This document shows, in pieces, positions 17,252 through 24,352 of a stretch of 64,000 nt of DNA (position 1 is its first letter; every line of letters starts with the position of its first letter). The DNA is from Bradyrhizobium sp. AT1 (GTDB taxonomy: Bacteria; Pseudomonadota; Alphaproteobacteria; Rhizobiales; Xanthobacteraceae): the NCBI RefSeq assembly GCF_001590795.1, contig NZ_JXDL01000001.1, positions 6,224,628 through 6,288,627 of the forward strand, in the 5' to 3' direction. The notes under the pieces are model-generated. The model was given only the letters and a program-made list of their open reading frames with translations, made no database searches and was not told where the DNA came from. Position numbers and translations under genes: made by a program.

Positions 17252-18196
17252 ATGCTGAAATACCTCGCTAAAATCTCGACGGATATTTTCCCCTCGGTGC
17301 TCGCGACGATCATCGGGGCGTACATCGTTAACCACTACATCAACGCCAAGCCGGCGGCTGATGCCCCTTCGGCCGTCGTGGCTCCCGCCGAAGCCGGCAA
17401 GGACGGCAAGCCGGCCGATGTGGCCAATCTCCCGGCGCCCGGCGTCAAGGCCAAAGGCATTCTCGAGAAGCATGTGACGGATAAGCCGGCGGCTGAAAAG
17501 CCTGCCGACCAGCCGTCCGTCGAGCACAAGGCCGCGGATGTCACCCCGGCCGAGGCCAGTCCGCGGGGCAAGCCGTCGGCGCGTGAGAAGGCGGCTGCCA
17601 AGTCTACGCCGACCTCAACCCCGGCCGCCACCGCTCCCGCTGCTCCGGTGGTCGAGGCCAATTCGGCGTCGGCTGCGGCGGCTCCTGCCGCCGACGCCAA
17701 CGACCTCGTGCGTGCCGCGATCGAGCGCCTGCGAAAATCGCCTGAGGGCAAATCGGCTGAGGCGAAATCTTCCGAAACCAAGCCTGCCGAGTTGCGGCCG
17801 GCCGAGACCAAGGCAGCCGAGAAGCCGGCAGAGCCCGCCATGCGGGAGGCCGCACGCGCGCCGGAGGCCCCGCGCGTCATCAGTATGGAGCCGGCTACGG
17901 TCCGTCCGCTGCCGCCGCCGATCACGGTGTCGACGCCCTCATCCGAGGCCTATGGCAACGCTGGCTCCTCGTCGGCCAATCCGCCCTACACGGCCTCGGT
18001 CGGCAACGACGATCCGAATCGGATGACGCCGCCGGCTGACATTCCCGTGCCGGTGATCGCGCCGCCGCTCGATCTGCGTGCCGACGCCGGCGCCTCCTTG
18101 CCGCGGCCGAAGAAGACCAATGTCGCCGACGAGATGCTGTCGGGCATGAAGTCGATGTTCCACTCGGTCCTGCCGAAGAACTCCACCCCGGATTAA
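17252..18196 (+). CDS. membrane-anchored Ala/Pro-rich protein, function unknown
   Basis: 314 residues. One N-terminal membrane helix (about 8-28, TDIFPSVLATIIGAYIVNHY) and then a long low-complexity region rich in Ala, Pro, Lys and Glu, presumably periplasmic and unstructured. A short helix-like block near 165-180 reads DLVRAAIERLRKSPEGKSAE. No domain is recognised. ATG 17252 follows GGGGAG; the frame is open to 17195 but that extension precedes the membrane helix without purpose. Convergent with the TPR lipoprotein gene, 15 bases between stops. Confidence 0.72.
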   Translation: MLKYLAKISTDIFPSVLATIIGAYIVNHYINAKPAADAPSAVVAPAEAGKDGKPADVANLPAPGVKAKGILEKHVTDKPAAEKPADQPSVEHKAADVTPAEASPRGKPSAREKAAAKSTPTSTPAATAPAAPVVEANSASAAAAPAADANDLVRAAIERLRKSPEGKSAEAKSSETKPAELRPAETKAAEKPAEPAMREAARAPEAPRVISMEPATVRPLPPPITVSTPSSEAYGNAGSSSANPPYTASVGNDDPNRMTPPADIPVPVIAPPLDLRADAGASLPRPKKTNVADEMLSGMKSMFHSVLPKNSTPD

Positions 18197-18211
18197 GAGC
18201 GTTCGCTGCCG

Positions 18212-18862
18212 TCAGCCGCCGACGCGGGCGAGGCCGCTGCGCGCGGCGTCGTCGCGTGGGCGAAGCGAGACAGCCCTGGTGTAGGACGCCGCCGCCTTGG
18301 CCTTGTCGCCCAGCCGTTCATAAGCCTGTCCCCGCGTGGTCCAGACCTGCGCGTTGTGCGGATCGGCCTCGGAGGCCTCATCCAGATCGGCTGTGGCCTC
18401 CTTGACCTTGCCGAGCGCGAGATAGCTGATGGCGCGGCCGAGCAGCGGCTCGACCTTCTGCGGGTTGAGGCCGCTCGCAGCGCTGAAATCGGCGATGGCG
18501 AAATCGTGCTGGTTATTGCCCTGATAGATCAGAGCGCGGCCATAGAGCGCCTGCGCATTATAGGGATCGAGCCCGACCGCGCGATTGAACTCGTCGAGCG
18601 CTGCCGCGGTCTCGCCGGACTTCGCCAGGGATTGGGCTTTTGCGGTGTGGGCCTGAGCTTCGGTGACGTTGCCGGCGCTCACTGCGCTCTCAGCGGGTGC
18701 GGCCGCCTTGGGTGCTTCCTGAGGCTTGTCCTTCTCCGGCATCAGCGATCCCAGGTCGAAGGAGCAGCCGCACAGCGCAATCCCCGTCAAAGCCAGCGTC
18801 AACGGCCGCTGCCAGATCTGGCGTCGCCGGGCCAAGCCGCGCTCGGGGAAAGGGGAGGCCAT
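18212..18862 (-). CDS. TPR-repeat lipoprotein
   Basis: 216 residues. The N terminus has an Arg-rich start, a hydrophobic stretch and a lipobox-like end LCGCS with Cys33 as the likely lipid-carrying residue. Residues about 70-210 contain four tetratricopeptide repeats (for example AAALDEFNRAVGLDPYNAQALYGRA). Such lipoproteins act as scaffolds in envelope complexes; the partner is unknown. Its upstream side carries a composite palindromic repeat. Confidence 0.83.
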   Translation of the reverse strand: MASPFPERGLARRRQIWQRPLTLALTGIALCGCSFDLGSLMPEKDKPQEAPKAAAPAESAVSAGNVTEAQAHTAKAQSLAKSGETAAALDEFNRAVGLDPYNAQALYGRALIYQGNNQHDFAIADFSAASGLNPQKVEPLLGRAISYLALGKVKEATADLDEASEADPHNAQVWTTRGQAYERLGDKAKAAASYTRAVSLRPRDDAARSGLARVGG

Positions 18863-18881
18863 CTACGGTTCGCTCGCGCTA

Positions 18882-18982
18882 GAGCATGATCCGGCAAAGT
18901 GTGAAGCGGTTTTCCGAAGAGATCATGCTCAAACAACAAAACAAAGCGCGATGATAATTTGTCCTAGTCTCATCGCGCTTTG
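18882..18982. repeat. composite palindromic repeat (two hairpins)
   Basis: First hairpin: GAGCATGATC (18882-18891) pairs with GATCATGCTC (18921-18930). Second: CAAAGCGCGATGA (18942-18954) pairs with TCATCGCGCTTTG (18970-18982). The same two elements appear together, inverted and partly decayed, at 42167-42241, so this is a dispersed intergenic repeat family common in Rhizobiales genomes. Confidence 0.85.
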
Positions 18983-19032
18983 ACGCCGCATCGGTAGTGC
19001 CCGTCCCGGAAAGGCACCGCTCATAAACAATA

Positions 19033-19053
19033 ACGCGGGCCAGGGGCCCGCGT
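19033..19053 (-). terminator. rho-independent terminator of rpsU
   Basis: Perfect 9-bp stem ACGCGGGCC / GGCCCGCGT with a 3-base loop, 38 bases past the rpsU stop. On the minus strand it is followed by the T-rich run TTATTGTTTATG, the layout of an intrinsic terminator. Confidence 0.8.
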
Positions 19054-19091
19054 CATCGGAAACTGAAGTCTTGCTAAATGCTGTCGGTCGA

Positions 19092-19388
19092 TCAGCGCGG
19101 TCCGCGCGGACCTGCGCCCGGGCCGCTACGACCGCCACGATCGCCGCCTGGACCGGCGCCGAACACCGGCTTCGGCTTCATCGGCAGCAGGCCTTCGCGC
19201 TGCAGCTTCTTGCGGGCCAGCTTGCGCGCGCGGCGCACGGCCTCGGCCTTTTCGCGGGCCTTCTTCTCGGAGGGCTTTTCGTAGTGACCGCGGAGCTTCA
19301 TCTCGCGGAAAATACCCTCGCGCTGCATCTTCTTCTTCAGCGCCTTGAGGGCTTGATCGACATTGTTATCGCGAACGAGAACCTGCAC
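19092..19388 (-). CDS. rpsU: 30S ribosomal protein S21
   Basis: 98 residues beginning VQVLVRDNNVDQALKALKKK and carrying the S21 core FREMKLRGHYEKPSEKKARE followed by a basic helix. S21 sits on the small-subunit platform and takes part in mRNA start selection. Beyond the usual length of about 70 residues there is a Gly/Arg/Pro tail (GPGGDRGGRSGPG), common in rhizobial S21. The start is GTG 19388, with AGAGGA about 6 bases upstream; the frame opens at 19454 but the family N terminus fixes the GTG. Confidence 0.95.
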   Translation of the reverse strand: MQVLVRDNNVDQALKALKKKMQREGIFREMKLRGHYEKPSEKKAREKAEAVRRARKLARKKLQREGLLPMKPKPVFGAGPGGDRGGRSGPGAGPRGPR

Positions 19389-19648
19389 GCGGCATCCTCT
19401 TTGGTGGATCGGATTTGAATTCTGGTAAGACGAAGGGGATGGCGAAACGCGCAAGCCCTTAACCTTGAGGGCGCGGATGTATCAGACAAAACCGGGGATG
19501 TCCACCGGTCAAGCGGGGATTCGGGCCAAGTTCAGCCATTAAATGAGGCAAAATATCTCCCTGCGGCCCTGATTTGGGAGATTTGACGCCAAGGGTGGGG
19601 CCGTTTCCGGAGCTTTGTTCCGGAAACTTTGAAAGTAGGGGACGACAC

Positions 19649-20371
19649 ATGGACATCAAGAAATACGCCGCCGAAGCCATCGGCACATTTTGGCTCACAT
19701 TCGCAGGTTGCGGGAGCGCGGTGATCGCCGCCGGCTTTCCGCAGGTCGGAATCGGCCTGGTCGGCGTTTCCCTCGCATTCGGCTTGAGCGTCGTCACCAT
19801 GGCCTATGCCATCGGCCATATCTCGGGTTGCCATCTCAACCCGGCGGTCACGGTCGGGCTTGCTGCCGGCGGCCGTTTTCCCGCCGGCCAGATCCTGCCC
19901 TATGTGATCGCGCAGGTAGCTGGCGCGATCGTGGCCGCGGGGCTGCTCTATGTCATCGCGAGCGGGGCTCCCGGCTTCGACGTCAGCAAAGGCTTCGCAT
20001 CCAACGGCTATGATGCGCATTCGCCGGGCCAGTACAGCATGATCGTGTGCTTCCTCACCGAGGTGGTGATGACCATGATGTTCCTGTTCATCATCATGGG
20101 TGCCACGCATGGCCGTGCGCCCGCGGGCTTCGCACCGCTCGCGATCGGGCTCGCGCTGGTGATGATCCATCTGGTCAGCATCCCCGTCACCAACACGTCG
20201 GTGAACCCGGCGCGCAGCACCGGCCCGGCGCTGTTCGTCGGTGGCTGGGCGACGGCACAGCTGTGGCTGTTCTGGGTCGCACCGCTGATCGGGGGCGCGC
20301 TGGGCGGGGTGATCTATCGCTGGCTCAGCGAGGAGCCGGCCGGCGTCGTCGCGGGCGCGAAGACGGCGTAG
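19649..20371 (+). CDS. aqpZ: aquaporin Z-type water channel
   Basis: 240 residues with six membrane helices and the two half-helix signatures NPAVTVG and NPARSTG. The start MDIKKYAAEAIGTFWL is the classic aquaporin N terminus. The selectivity filter His (SGCHLNPAV region and the loop near TNTSVNPARS) fits a water-specific AqpZ rather than a glycerol facilitator. It lets water cross the inner membrane. ATG 19649 is chosen over 19574 on family length. It stands alone; a palindromic repeat follows its stop immediately. Confidence 0.95.
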   Translation: MDIKKYAAEAIGTFWLTFAGCGSAVIAAGFPQVGIGLVGVSLAFGLSVVTMAYAIGHISGCHLNPAVTVGLAAGGRFPAGQILPYVIAQVAGAIVAAGLLYVIASGAPGFDVSKGFASNGYDAHSPGQYSMIVCFLTEVVMTMMFLFIIMGATHGRAPAGFAPLAIGLALVMIHLVSIPVTNTSVNPARSTGPALFVGGWATAQLWLFWVAPLIGGALGGVIYRWLSEEPAGVVAGAKTA

Positions 20372-20374
20372 ACA

Positions 20375-20418
20375 GCGTTTTCGAGCGACGCAGATACCGC
20401 TTCGCGTCAGGAAAACGC
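20375..20418. repeat. dispersed palindromic repeat, copy 1
   Basis: GCGTTTTC (20375-20382) pairs with GAAAACGC (20411-20418); the interior includes CTTCGCGTCAG. A second, closely similar copy lies at 28346-28389. Between the convergent aqpZ and purK genes it could also end transcription from both sides. Confidence 0.85.
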
Positions 20419-20466
20419 GTCAAAAGAACATCGCGCAGCGGGGTCGCAGCAATCGCTGCGGTCCCG

Positions 20467-21573
20467 CTACTTGCCCTTCGTCGGCCGGACTTCGGTGACG
20501 TGGCCCATCTTGCGGCCCGGGCGCGGCGTGCCCTTGCCGTAGATGTGCACCGTGGCGCCGGGGACGGTCAGCCATTTTTCGTAGTCGTTGATCTCGTCGC
20601 CGATCAAATTGGTCATGGTGACGATTTCACCGTGACGCACAGGCTTGCCGAGCGGCCAGCCGGCGATGGCGCGGATATGCTGCTCGAACTGCGAGACGGA
20701 GGCGCCGTCGAGCGTCCAGTGCCCGGAATTGTGCACGCGCGGGGCGATCTCGTTGACCAGCACCTTCGGTCCGGTGCCGTTGGCCAGCACGAACATCTCG
20801 ACGGCGAGCACGCCGACATAGTCGAGCGCGCTCGCGATCTTGCCGGCGATGCTGCGCGCCTCTTCGGCGAGCGAATCCGGGATCGGCGCGGGGGCGCGCG
20901 ATATCTTCAGGATGTGGTCGCGGTGCTCGTTCTCGGTGACGTCGAAACACTCGACCTCGCCAGTGGCCGAGCGCGCGGCGACCACGGAAATCTCGCGCTC
21001 ATATGGCACGAAGGCTTCCAGGATCGCGGATTTGGTGGCGAGGCTCGTCCACACTTTCGCGATGTCGTCGCCCTCGCGGATGATGGCCTGGCCCTTGCCG
21101 TCATAGCCGAAGCGGCGGGTCTTGAGCACGGCCGGCAGTCCGATCCTGACGATGGCCTCGCGCAGTGATGCGACCGAGGTGACATCGGCATAGGCCGCGG
21201 TGCCGATGCCGAGCCGGGTGACGAAATCCTTCTCGGCGAGACGATCCTGGGTGGTCTCGAGGATCTTGCGGTTGGGCAGCACCGGGCGGCGTGCGTCCAG
21301 CACCATTGCGGCGGCCGAGGGTACGTTCTCGAATTCGTAGGTGATGACGTCGACGTCGCCCGCGAACAGCTCGAGCGCTTCGACATCGGCATATTCGGCG
21401 CAGGTCGCATTCAAGACGACGTCGAAGGCCGGCGAGTCCGGATCGGGCGAGAATATCTGGCAGCGCAAGCCGAGCCGTGCCGCGGCCATCGCCAGCATCC
21501 GCCCCAATTGTCCGCCGCCGAGAATTCCGATGGTGTCGCCGGGCTTCAGCTTCACCTGCTTTGCATCGCTCAC
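20467..21573 (-). CDS. purK: 5-(carboxyamino)imidazole ribonucleotide synthase
   Basis: 368 residues. N-terminal dinucleotide-like glycine motif GILGGGQLGRMLA (about 13-25), ATP-grasp domain and the conserved end NEIAPRVHNSGHWT. PurK uses ATP and bicarbonate to turn AIR into N5-CAIR in purine synthesis; PurE then moves the carboxyl group to carbon. The start ATG overlaps the purE stop by 4 bases (21570-21573), so the two are translationally coupled in a purEK operon. Confidence 0.96.
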   Translation of the reverse strand: MSDAKQVKLKPGDTIGILGGGQLGRMLAMAAARLGLRCQIFSPDPDSPAFDVVLNATCAEYADVEALELFAGDVDVITYEFENVPSAAAMVLDARRPVLPNRKILETTQDRLAEKDFVTRLGIGTAAYADVTSVASLREAIVRIGLPAVLKTRRFGYDGKGQAIIREGDDIAKVWTSLATKSAILEAFVPYEREISVVAARSATGEVECFDVTENEHRDHILKISRAPAPIPDSLAEEARSIAGKIASALDYVGVLAVEMFVLANGTGPKVLVNEIAPRVHNSGHWTLDGASVSQFEQHIRAIAGWPLGKPVRHGEIVTMTNLIGDEINDYEKWLTVPGATVHIYGKGTPRPGRKMGHVTEVRPTKGK

Positions 21574-22058
21574 GCCTTGTCCTCCGGACGCTCGGCCACG
21601 GCCTCGGTCTGCGCTGTGCGCCAGGCGGCGAGGCGATCGGACAAGGCCGGGTCGGACAATGCCAGCACTGACGCTGCCAGCAGTGCGGCGTTGATCGCGC
21701 CGGCCTTGCCGATGGCGAGGGTGCCGACAGGAATGCCGGCGGGCATCTGGACGATCGAATACAGGGAATCGAGGCCCTTGAGCGTCTTGGATTCGACGGG
21801 AACGCCGAACACCGGCAGTTCCGTCAGCGCCGCCGCCATGCCGGGCAGATGGGCAGCGCCGCCAGCGCCGGCGATGATGACCTTGTAGCCCGCGGCCTTG
21901 GCCCCCTTGGCGAAAGCAAACAGCCGGTCGGGGGTGCGGTGGGCCGAAACGATGCGGGTGTCGGCGGCCACGCCGAGCGCGGCAAGCGTGTCGGCGGCAT
22001 GCCGCATCGTGTCCCAGTCCGACTGGCTTCCCATGATGATGGCGATCGGCGCGGTCAT
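21570..22058 (-). CDS. purE: N5-CAIR mutase
   Basis: 162 residues, the normal size for class I PurE. The signature IIMGSQSDWDTM (about 6-17) and the SAHRTPDRL segment with the catalytic His are present, as is the glycine-rich IIAGAGGAAHLPGM loop. It isomerises N5-CAIR to CAIR in de novo purine synthesis and works directly with the overlapping downstream purK. Transcription starts divergently from the diguanylate cyclase gene across a 141-base gap. Confidence 0.96.
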   Translation of the reverse strand: MTAPIAIIMGSQSDWDTMRHAADTLAALGVAADTRIVSAHRTPDRLFAFAKGAKAAGYKVIIAGAGGAAHLPGMAAALTELPVFGVPVESKTLKGLDSLYSIVQMPAGIPVGTLAIGKAGAINAALLAASVLALSDPALSDRLAAWRTAQTEAVAERPEDKA

Positions 22059-22199
22059 GACGTTAATTGTGCTCGAAAAACAGAAGGATAGGCCAGATTA
22101 ACGGTTCCGGCCGGCGGCTCGCAAGGCGGTGGCAAGGAGAAGGGAATCCACTATCCTGTCTTGGTGAATCCCCGCAAGCCTTCATTGAGCAGGATGCCC

Positions 22200-22925
22200 A
22201 TGAAGAAACTAAAAAGGGCAAGCGCTGCGAAGGCCAAAAAGGGCCGGAAGACCAGTGCCGGCCGATCCAAGGCCCACTCCAAGCGACCGACCCGGCGTTC
22301 AGCGAAGCCGCCGGGGCGCGGCGCGCCGGGCGATGATGGAGCCAAGGAGACCTTCAGGACGACGATTCGGGACCTGCGAACAAAGCTCAAGCAGGCGCAG
22401 CGCCGGGTCGCGGAACTGGAGGCCGCGGCTGACACGGATTTCCTGCTCGAGATTCCCAACCGGCGCGGCTTCGAGCGCGAGCTCGCGCGCGCCATCGCCT
22501 ATATGAAGCGCTACCGCGCCAGTGGGGCGCTCATCGTGCTCGACGTCGATCGGTTGAAGCCGATCAACGATTCGTTCGGTCACGGAGCCGGCGACGAGGT
22601 GCTCAAGGCGATTGCCGCCACGCTGACGCGGCAGGTTCGTGCCTCCGATGTGGTCGGCCGGCTCGGCGGCGACGAGTTCGCGCTGTTGCTCTGGAATCTC
22701 AGCGAGACCGACGCCAAGGCGAAGGCGGCTGCCTTTGAGCAGGCGGTCGACGAATTGTCCTTTGTCTTTCGCGGCCAGCACGTGACCGCGGGCGCCTCCG
22801 CAGGCGTCGCGCTGCTGGGGGCGCAGTCCGACGCCGGCCGCGCCTTGGAGGAGGCGGACGCCGCCATGTATGTACGCAAGGCGCACCGGCGGCACGAGCC
22901 GCGGATCAGGCTGGTCAGCAGCTAA
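22200..22925 (+). CDS. diguanylate cyclase with basic N-terminal tail
   Basis: About 241 residues. The first 50 or so are extremely Lys/Arg-rich and look disordered; a short coiled coil (RDLRTKLKQAQRRVAELEAA) leads into a GGDEF domain (about 85-235). The active-site motif GGDEF is intact in RLGGDEFALLLW and the inhibitory site RxxD is present as RASD ten residues before it, so it should make cyclic di-GMP and be product-inhibited. No sensor domain is seen. ATG 22200 has AGG at a good distance; ATG 22194 is an equal alternative. Its stop overlaps the convergent next gene by 3 bases. Confidence 0.88.
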   Translation: MKKLKRASAAKAKKGRKTSAGRSKAHSKRPTRRSAKPPGRGAPGDDGAKETFRTTIRDLRTKLKQAQRRVAELEAAADTDFLLEIPNRRGFERELARAIAYMKRYRASGALIVLDVDRLKPINDSFGHGAGDEVLKAIAATLTRQVRASDVVGRLGGDEFALLLWNLSETDAKAKAAAFEQAVDELSFVFRGQHVTAGASAGVALLGAQSDAGRALEEADAAMYVRKAHRRHEPRIRLVSS

Positions 22926-23173
22926 AGCGCGCTGAGGTCCGGCGGTACGTTGCCAAATTTCCGCAGCAATTTCGCGTCTCCGAACTCGCCGGTCAGGGGA
23001 TCGCCGCTGCGGCTGAACGCGACAGCGCCGATGTGGCCGGCGCCGTGCGCGAGCATTTCCGCACGACGCAGGGCGGCAGTCGATGTCTGGCATTCCTCGG
23101 CTGCACCTGCGACCGGCGATCCGTCCTCGTCGGTCAGGAAGGGCAATGCAACGTAATAGGTGACGTCGGGCAT
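22922..23173 (-). CDS. 83-residue protein, function unknown
   Basis: Starts MPDVTYYVALPFL behind a CGGAG ribosome site and has good codon use throughout; it seems globular, with a central stretch RRAEMLAHGAGHIGAVAFSRSGDP. No recognised domain. It is followed upstream on the same strand, 23 bases away, by the 72-residue gene, so the two may form a small operon. The frame extends upstream to 23350 without coding character and that part overlaps the neighbour. The stop overlaps the convergent diguanylate cyclase stop. Confidence 0.7.
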   Translation of the reverse strand: MPDVTYYVALPFLTDEDGSPVAGAAEECQTSTAALRRAEMLAHGAGHIGAVAFSRSGDPLTGEFGDAKLLRKFGNVPPDLSAL

Positions 23174-23196
23174 GGTCGGCTCCGATGGCTGACGGT

Positions 23197-23415
23197 TCAG
23201 GCGGCGCTGCTCTTGCTCCGCACCCTGCTGCGCGAAATGTCCGGAATGCAGCCGGCGGAAATCGCCGCCTGCAATTCCTCCAGCTCGGCTTCCAGATATT
23301 CGTTGGCCATGATCAGCGCCTTGATGGTGCTGCGCAGATTGCCGTCGCACATCGCGATCGCCTGATCGCAGGCCTGTTCATAATGGCTGTTGTCGAGAAG
23401 GGCAGTTGCCGACAT
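23197..23415 (-). CDS. 72-residue helical protein, function unknown
   Basis: Starts MSATALLDNSHYEQACDQ and continues with a predicted long helix containing IKALIMANEYLEAELEELQAA, then a short basic tail. It is acidic, probably soluble and dimeric by its heptad-like pattern. I recognise no family with certainty. It lies just upstream of the 83-residue gene on the same strand and close to a DUF465 gene, part of a run of very small genes. ATG 23415 is preferred to 23433 because the upstream ribosome signal and protein content are both poor there. Confidence 0.65.
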   Translation of the reverse strand: MSATALLDNSHYEQACDQAIAMCDGNLRSTIKALIMANEYLEAELEELQAAISAGCIPDISRSRVRSKSSAA

Positions 23416-23526
23416 CTGCGTTGTCCTTGCCAATGGTCTTGAGCGTTTCCTGGGATGCTCGAATGTTCCTATTTTGTTCTTTTGGAGTCAAGCGGATTCA
23501 TGAGCGCGGCGAAACGCCGGCTCGGA

Positions 23527-23733
23527 TCAGGCGATGATGTCGGGGGTGATCTGATCTTCGATGAAGGCGATGCGGTCGCGCAACAACAGCTTGCGCTTCT
23601 TCAACCGCTGCAACCGCAATAGGTCGGGGGCGGGCGATTGATGCAGTGCATCGATCGCCGCATCGAGATCTCGGTGTTCCTGCTGCAACCGGGTGAGCTC
23701 GGCTTCGAGCTCACGCTCGTCTTCATTGGTCAT
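23527..23733 (-). CDS. DUF465 (YdcH-like) protein
   Basis: 68 residues, almost entirely a helical hairpin: ELEAELTRLQQEHRDLDAAIDAL, a short turn, then LLRLQRLKKRKLLLRDRIAFIED. The RLKKRKLLLRDRI end is the DUF465 / YdcH hallmark. The family is widespread, small and of unknown function. A second, shorter member is encoded divergently at 24064, 330 bases away, so the locus has a diverged pair. Confidence 0.85.
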   Translation of the reverse strand: MTNEDERELEAELTRLQQEHRDLDAAIDALHQSPAPDLLRLQRLKKRKLLLRDRIAFIEDQITPDIIA

Positions 23734-24063
23734 GTCTGCGGTGGCCGAAAACCGATAGGCGTGAGACTCTGGGCTGTGGATGCCCTGTGGAAATTATCGT
23801 CCTTGCGCGGCATGACCGCAAGCGATCTGCGACCATCGTTCGCCGATCTCCAGCGAGATATTTCCGCTGATCTCTGCGGCGCTGCGCAAGCGCATTGATA
23901 TCATGGATTTTTCCCGCGCGGTTCCTTTACTCACGCTTCGTTACATATGAATTTTCAAAAATGAAGCTGCGACGACGGATACCCATCGACAGAACGAATC
24001 GGTGATGTAGACTTCGTTGTCCGGATCGAATCCTGAGGTTCAACCCTACCGAGGAGGTTTCGA
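23734..24063. other. 330-base region between divergent DUF465 genes
   Basis: Should carry promoters for both DUF465 genes. An open frame on the plus strand (23638-23898) crosses into it, but is antisense to the first DUF465 gene and has no coding character. AT-rich stretches near 23895-23965 are the best promoter candidates. A strong GAGGAGG ribosome site precedes the plus-strand gene. I see no riboswitch or repeat. Confidence 0.5.
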
Positions 24064-24243
24064 ATGACAATTCAGGCACATCTCGTTGAATTGGAGCGGA
24101 AGCACAAACTTCTCGAAAACGAATTGCACGAAGCTCTCGTGCACCTTTCAACAGACGACCTGCAAATTGTTGAGTTGAAGCGCCGGAAGTTGATGGTCAA
24201 GGACCAGATCGAGCGTCTGAGGCACGGCGACACGCTCCACTAG
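24064..24243 (+). CDS. short DUF465 (YdcH-like) protein
   Basis: 59 residues: MTIQAHLVELERKHKLLE, a turn containing HLSTDD, and the family end IVELKRRKLMVKDQIERL. It follows a strong GAGGAGG site 5 bases upstream. It shares the helical-hairpin plan of the gene at 23527-23733 but only weak identity, so the two are old paralogues. The function is unknown. A very stable hairpin follows its stop. Confidence 0.85.
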   Translation: MTIQAHLVELERKHKLLENELHEALVHLSTDDLQIVELKRRKLMVKDQIERLRHGDTLH

Positions 24244-24271
24244 TAACCCCCCGTAACAGCGTAGAGTTGAT

Positions 24272-24327
24272 CGCACCCTATCACGCAGGGATGAGAGTCT
24301 ATGCGCTCATCCCTGCTGTTGGGTGCG
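24272..24327. terminator. long two-part hairpin between convergent genes
   Basis: Outer arms CGCACCC (24272-24278) and GGGTGCG (24321-24327); inner perfect arms GCAGGGATGAG (24285-24295) and CTCATCCCTGC (24306-24316) with a 10-base loop. It lies between the convergent DUF465 and FAD oxidoreductase genes and has no U run. Bidirectional termination is the simple reading; a small structured RNA is possible. Confidence 0.6.
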
Positions 24328-24332
24328 GACCA

Positions 24333-24348
24333 CGCAAAGATGTTTGCG
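24333..24348 (-). terminator. small hairpin after the FAD oxidoreductase gene
   Basis: CGCAAA-GATG-TTTGCG, a perfect 6-bp stem with a tetraloop, 5 bases beyond the oxidoreductase stop on the minus strand. It is directly followed in that direction by the larger hairpin at 24272-24327. Confidence 0.5.
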
Positions 24349-24352
24349 CGGT

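Noticed and set aside
22059..22199. Purine-type riboswitch before purE
   Set aside because: The leader is short and I see no paired elements resembling a known purine or PurR-type control.
23638..23898. 86-residue frame between the DUF465 genes
   Set aside because: Overlaps the first DUF465 gene antisense and has no ribosome site or helical or domain pattern; kept as part of the intergenic region.
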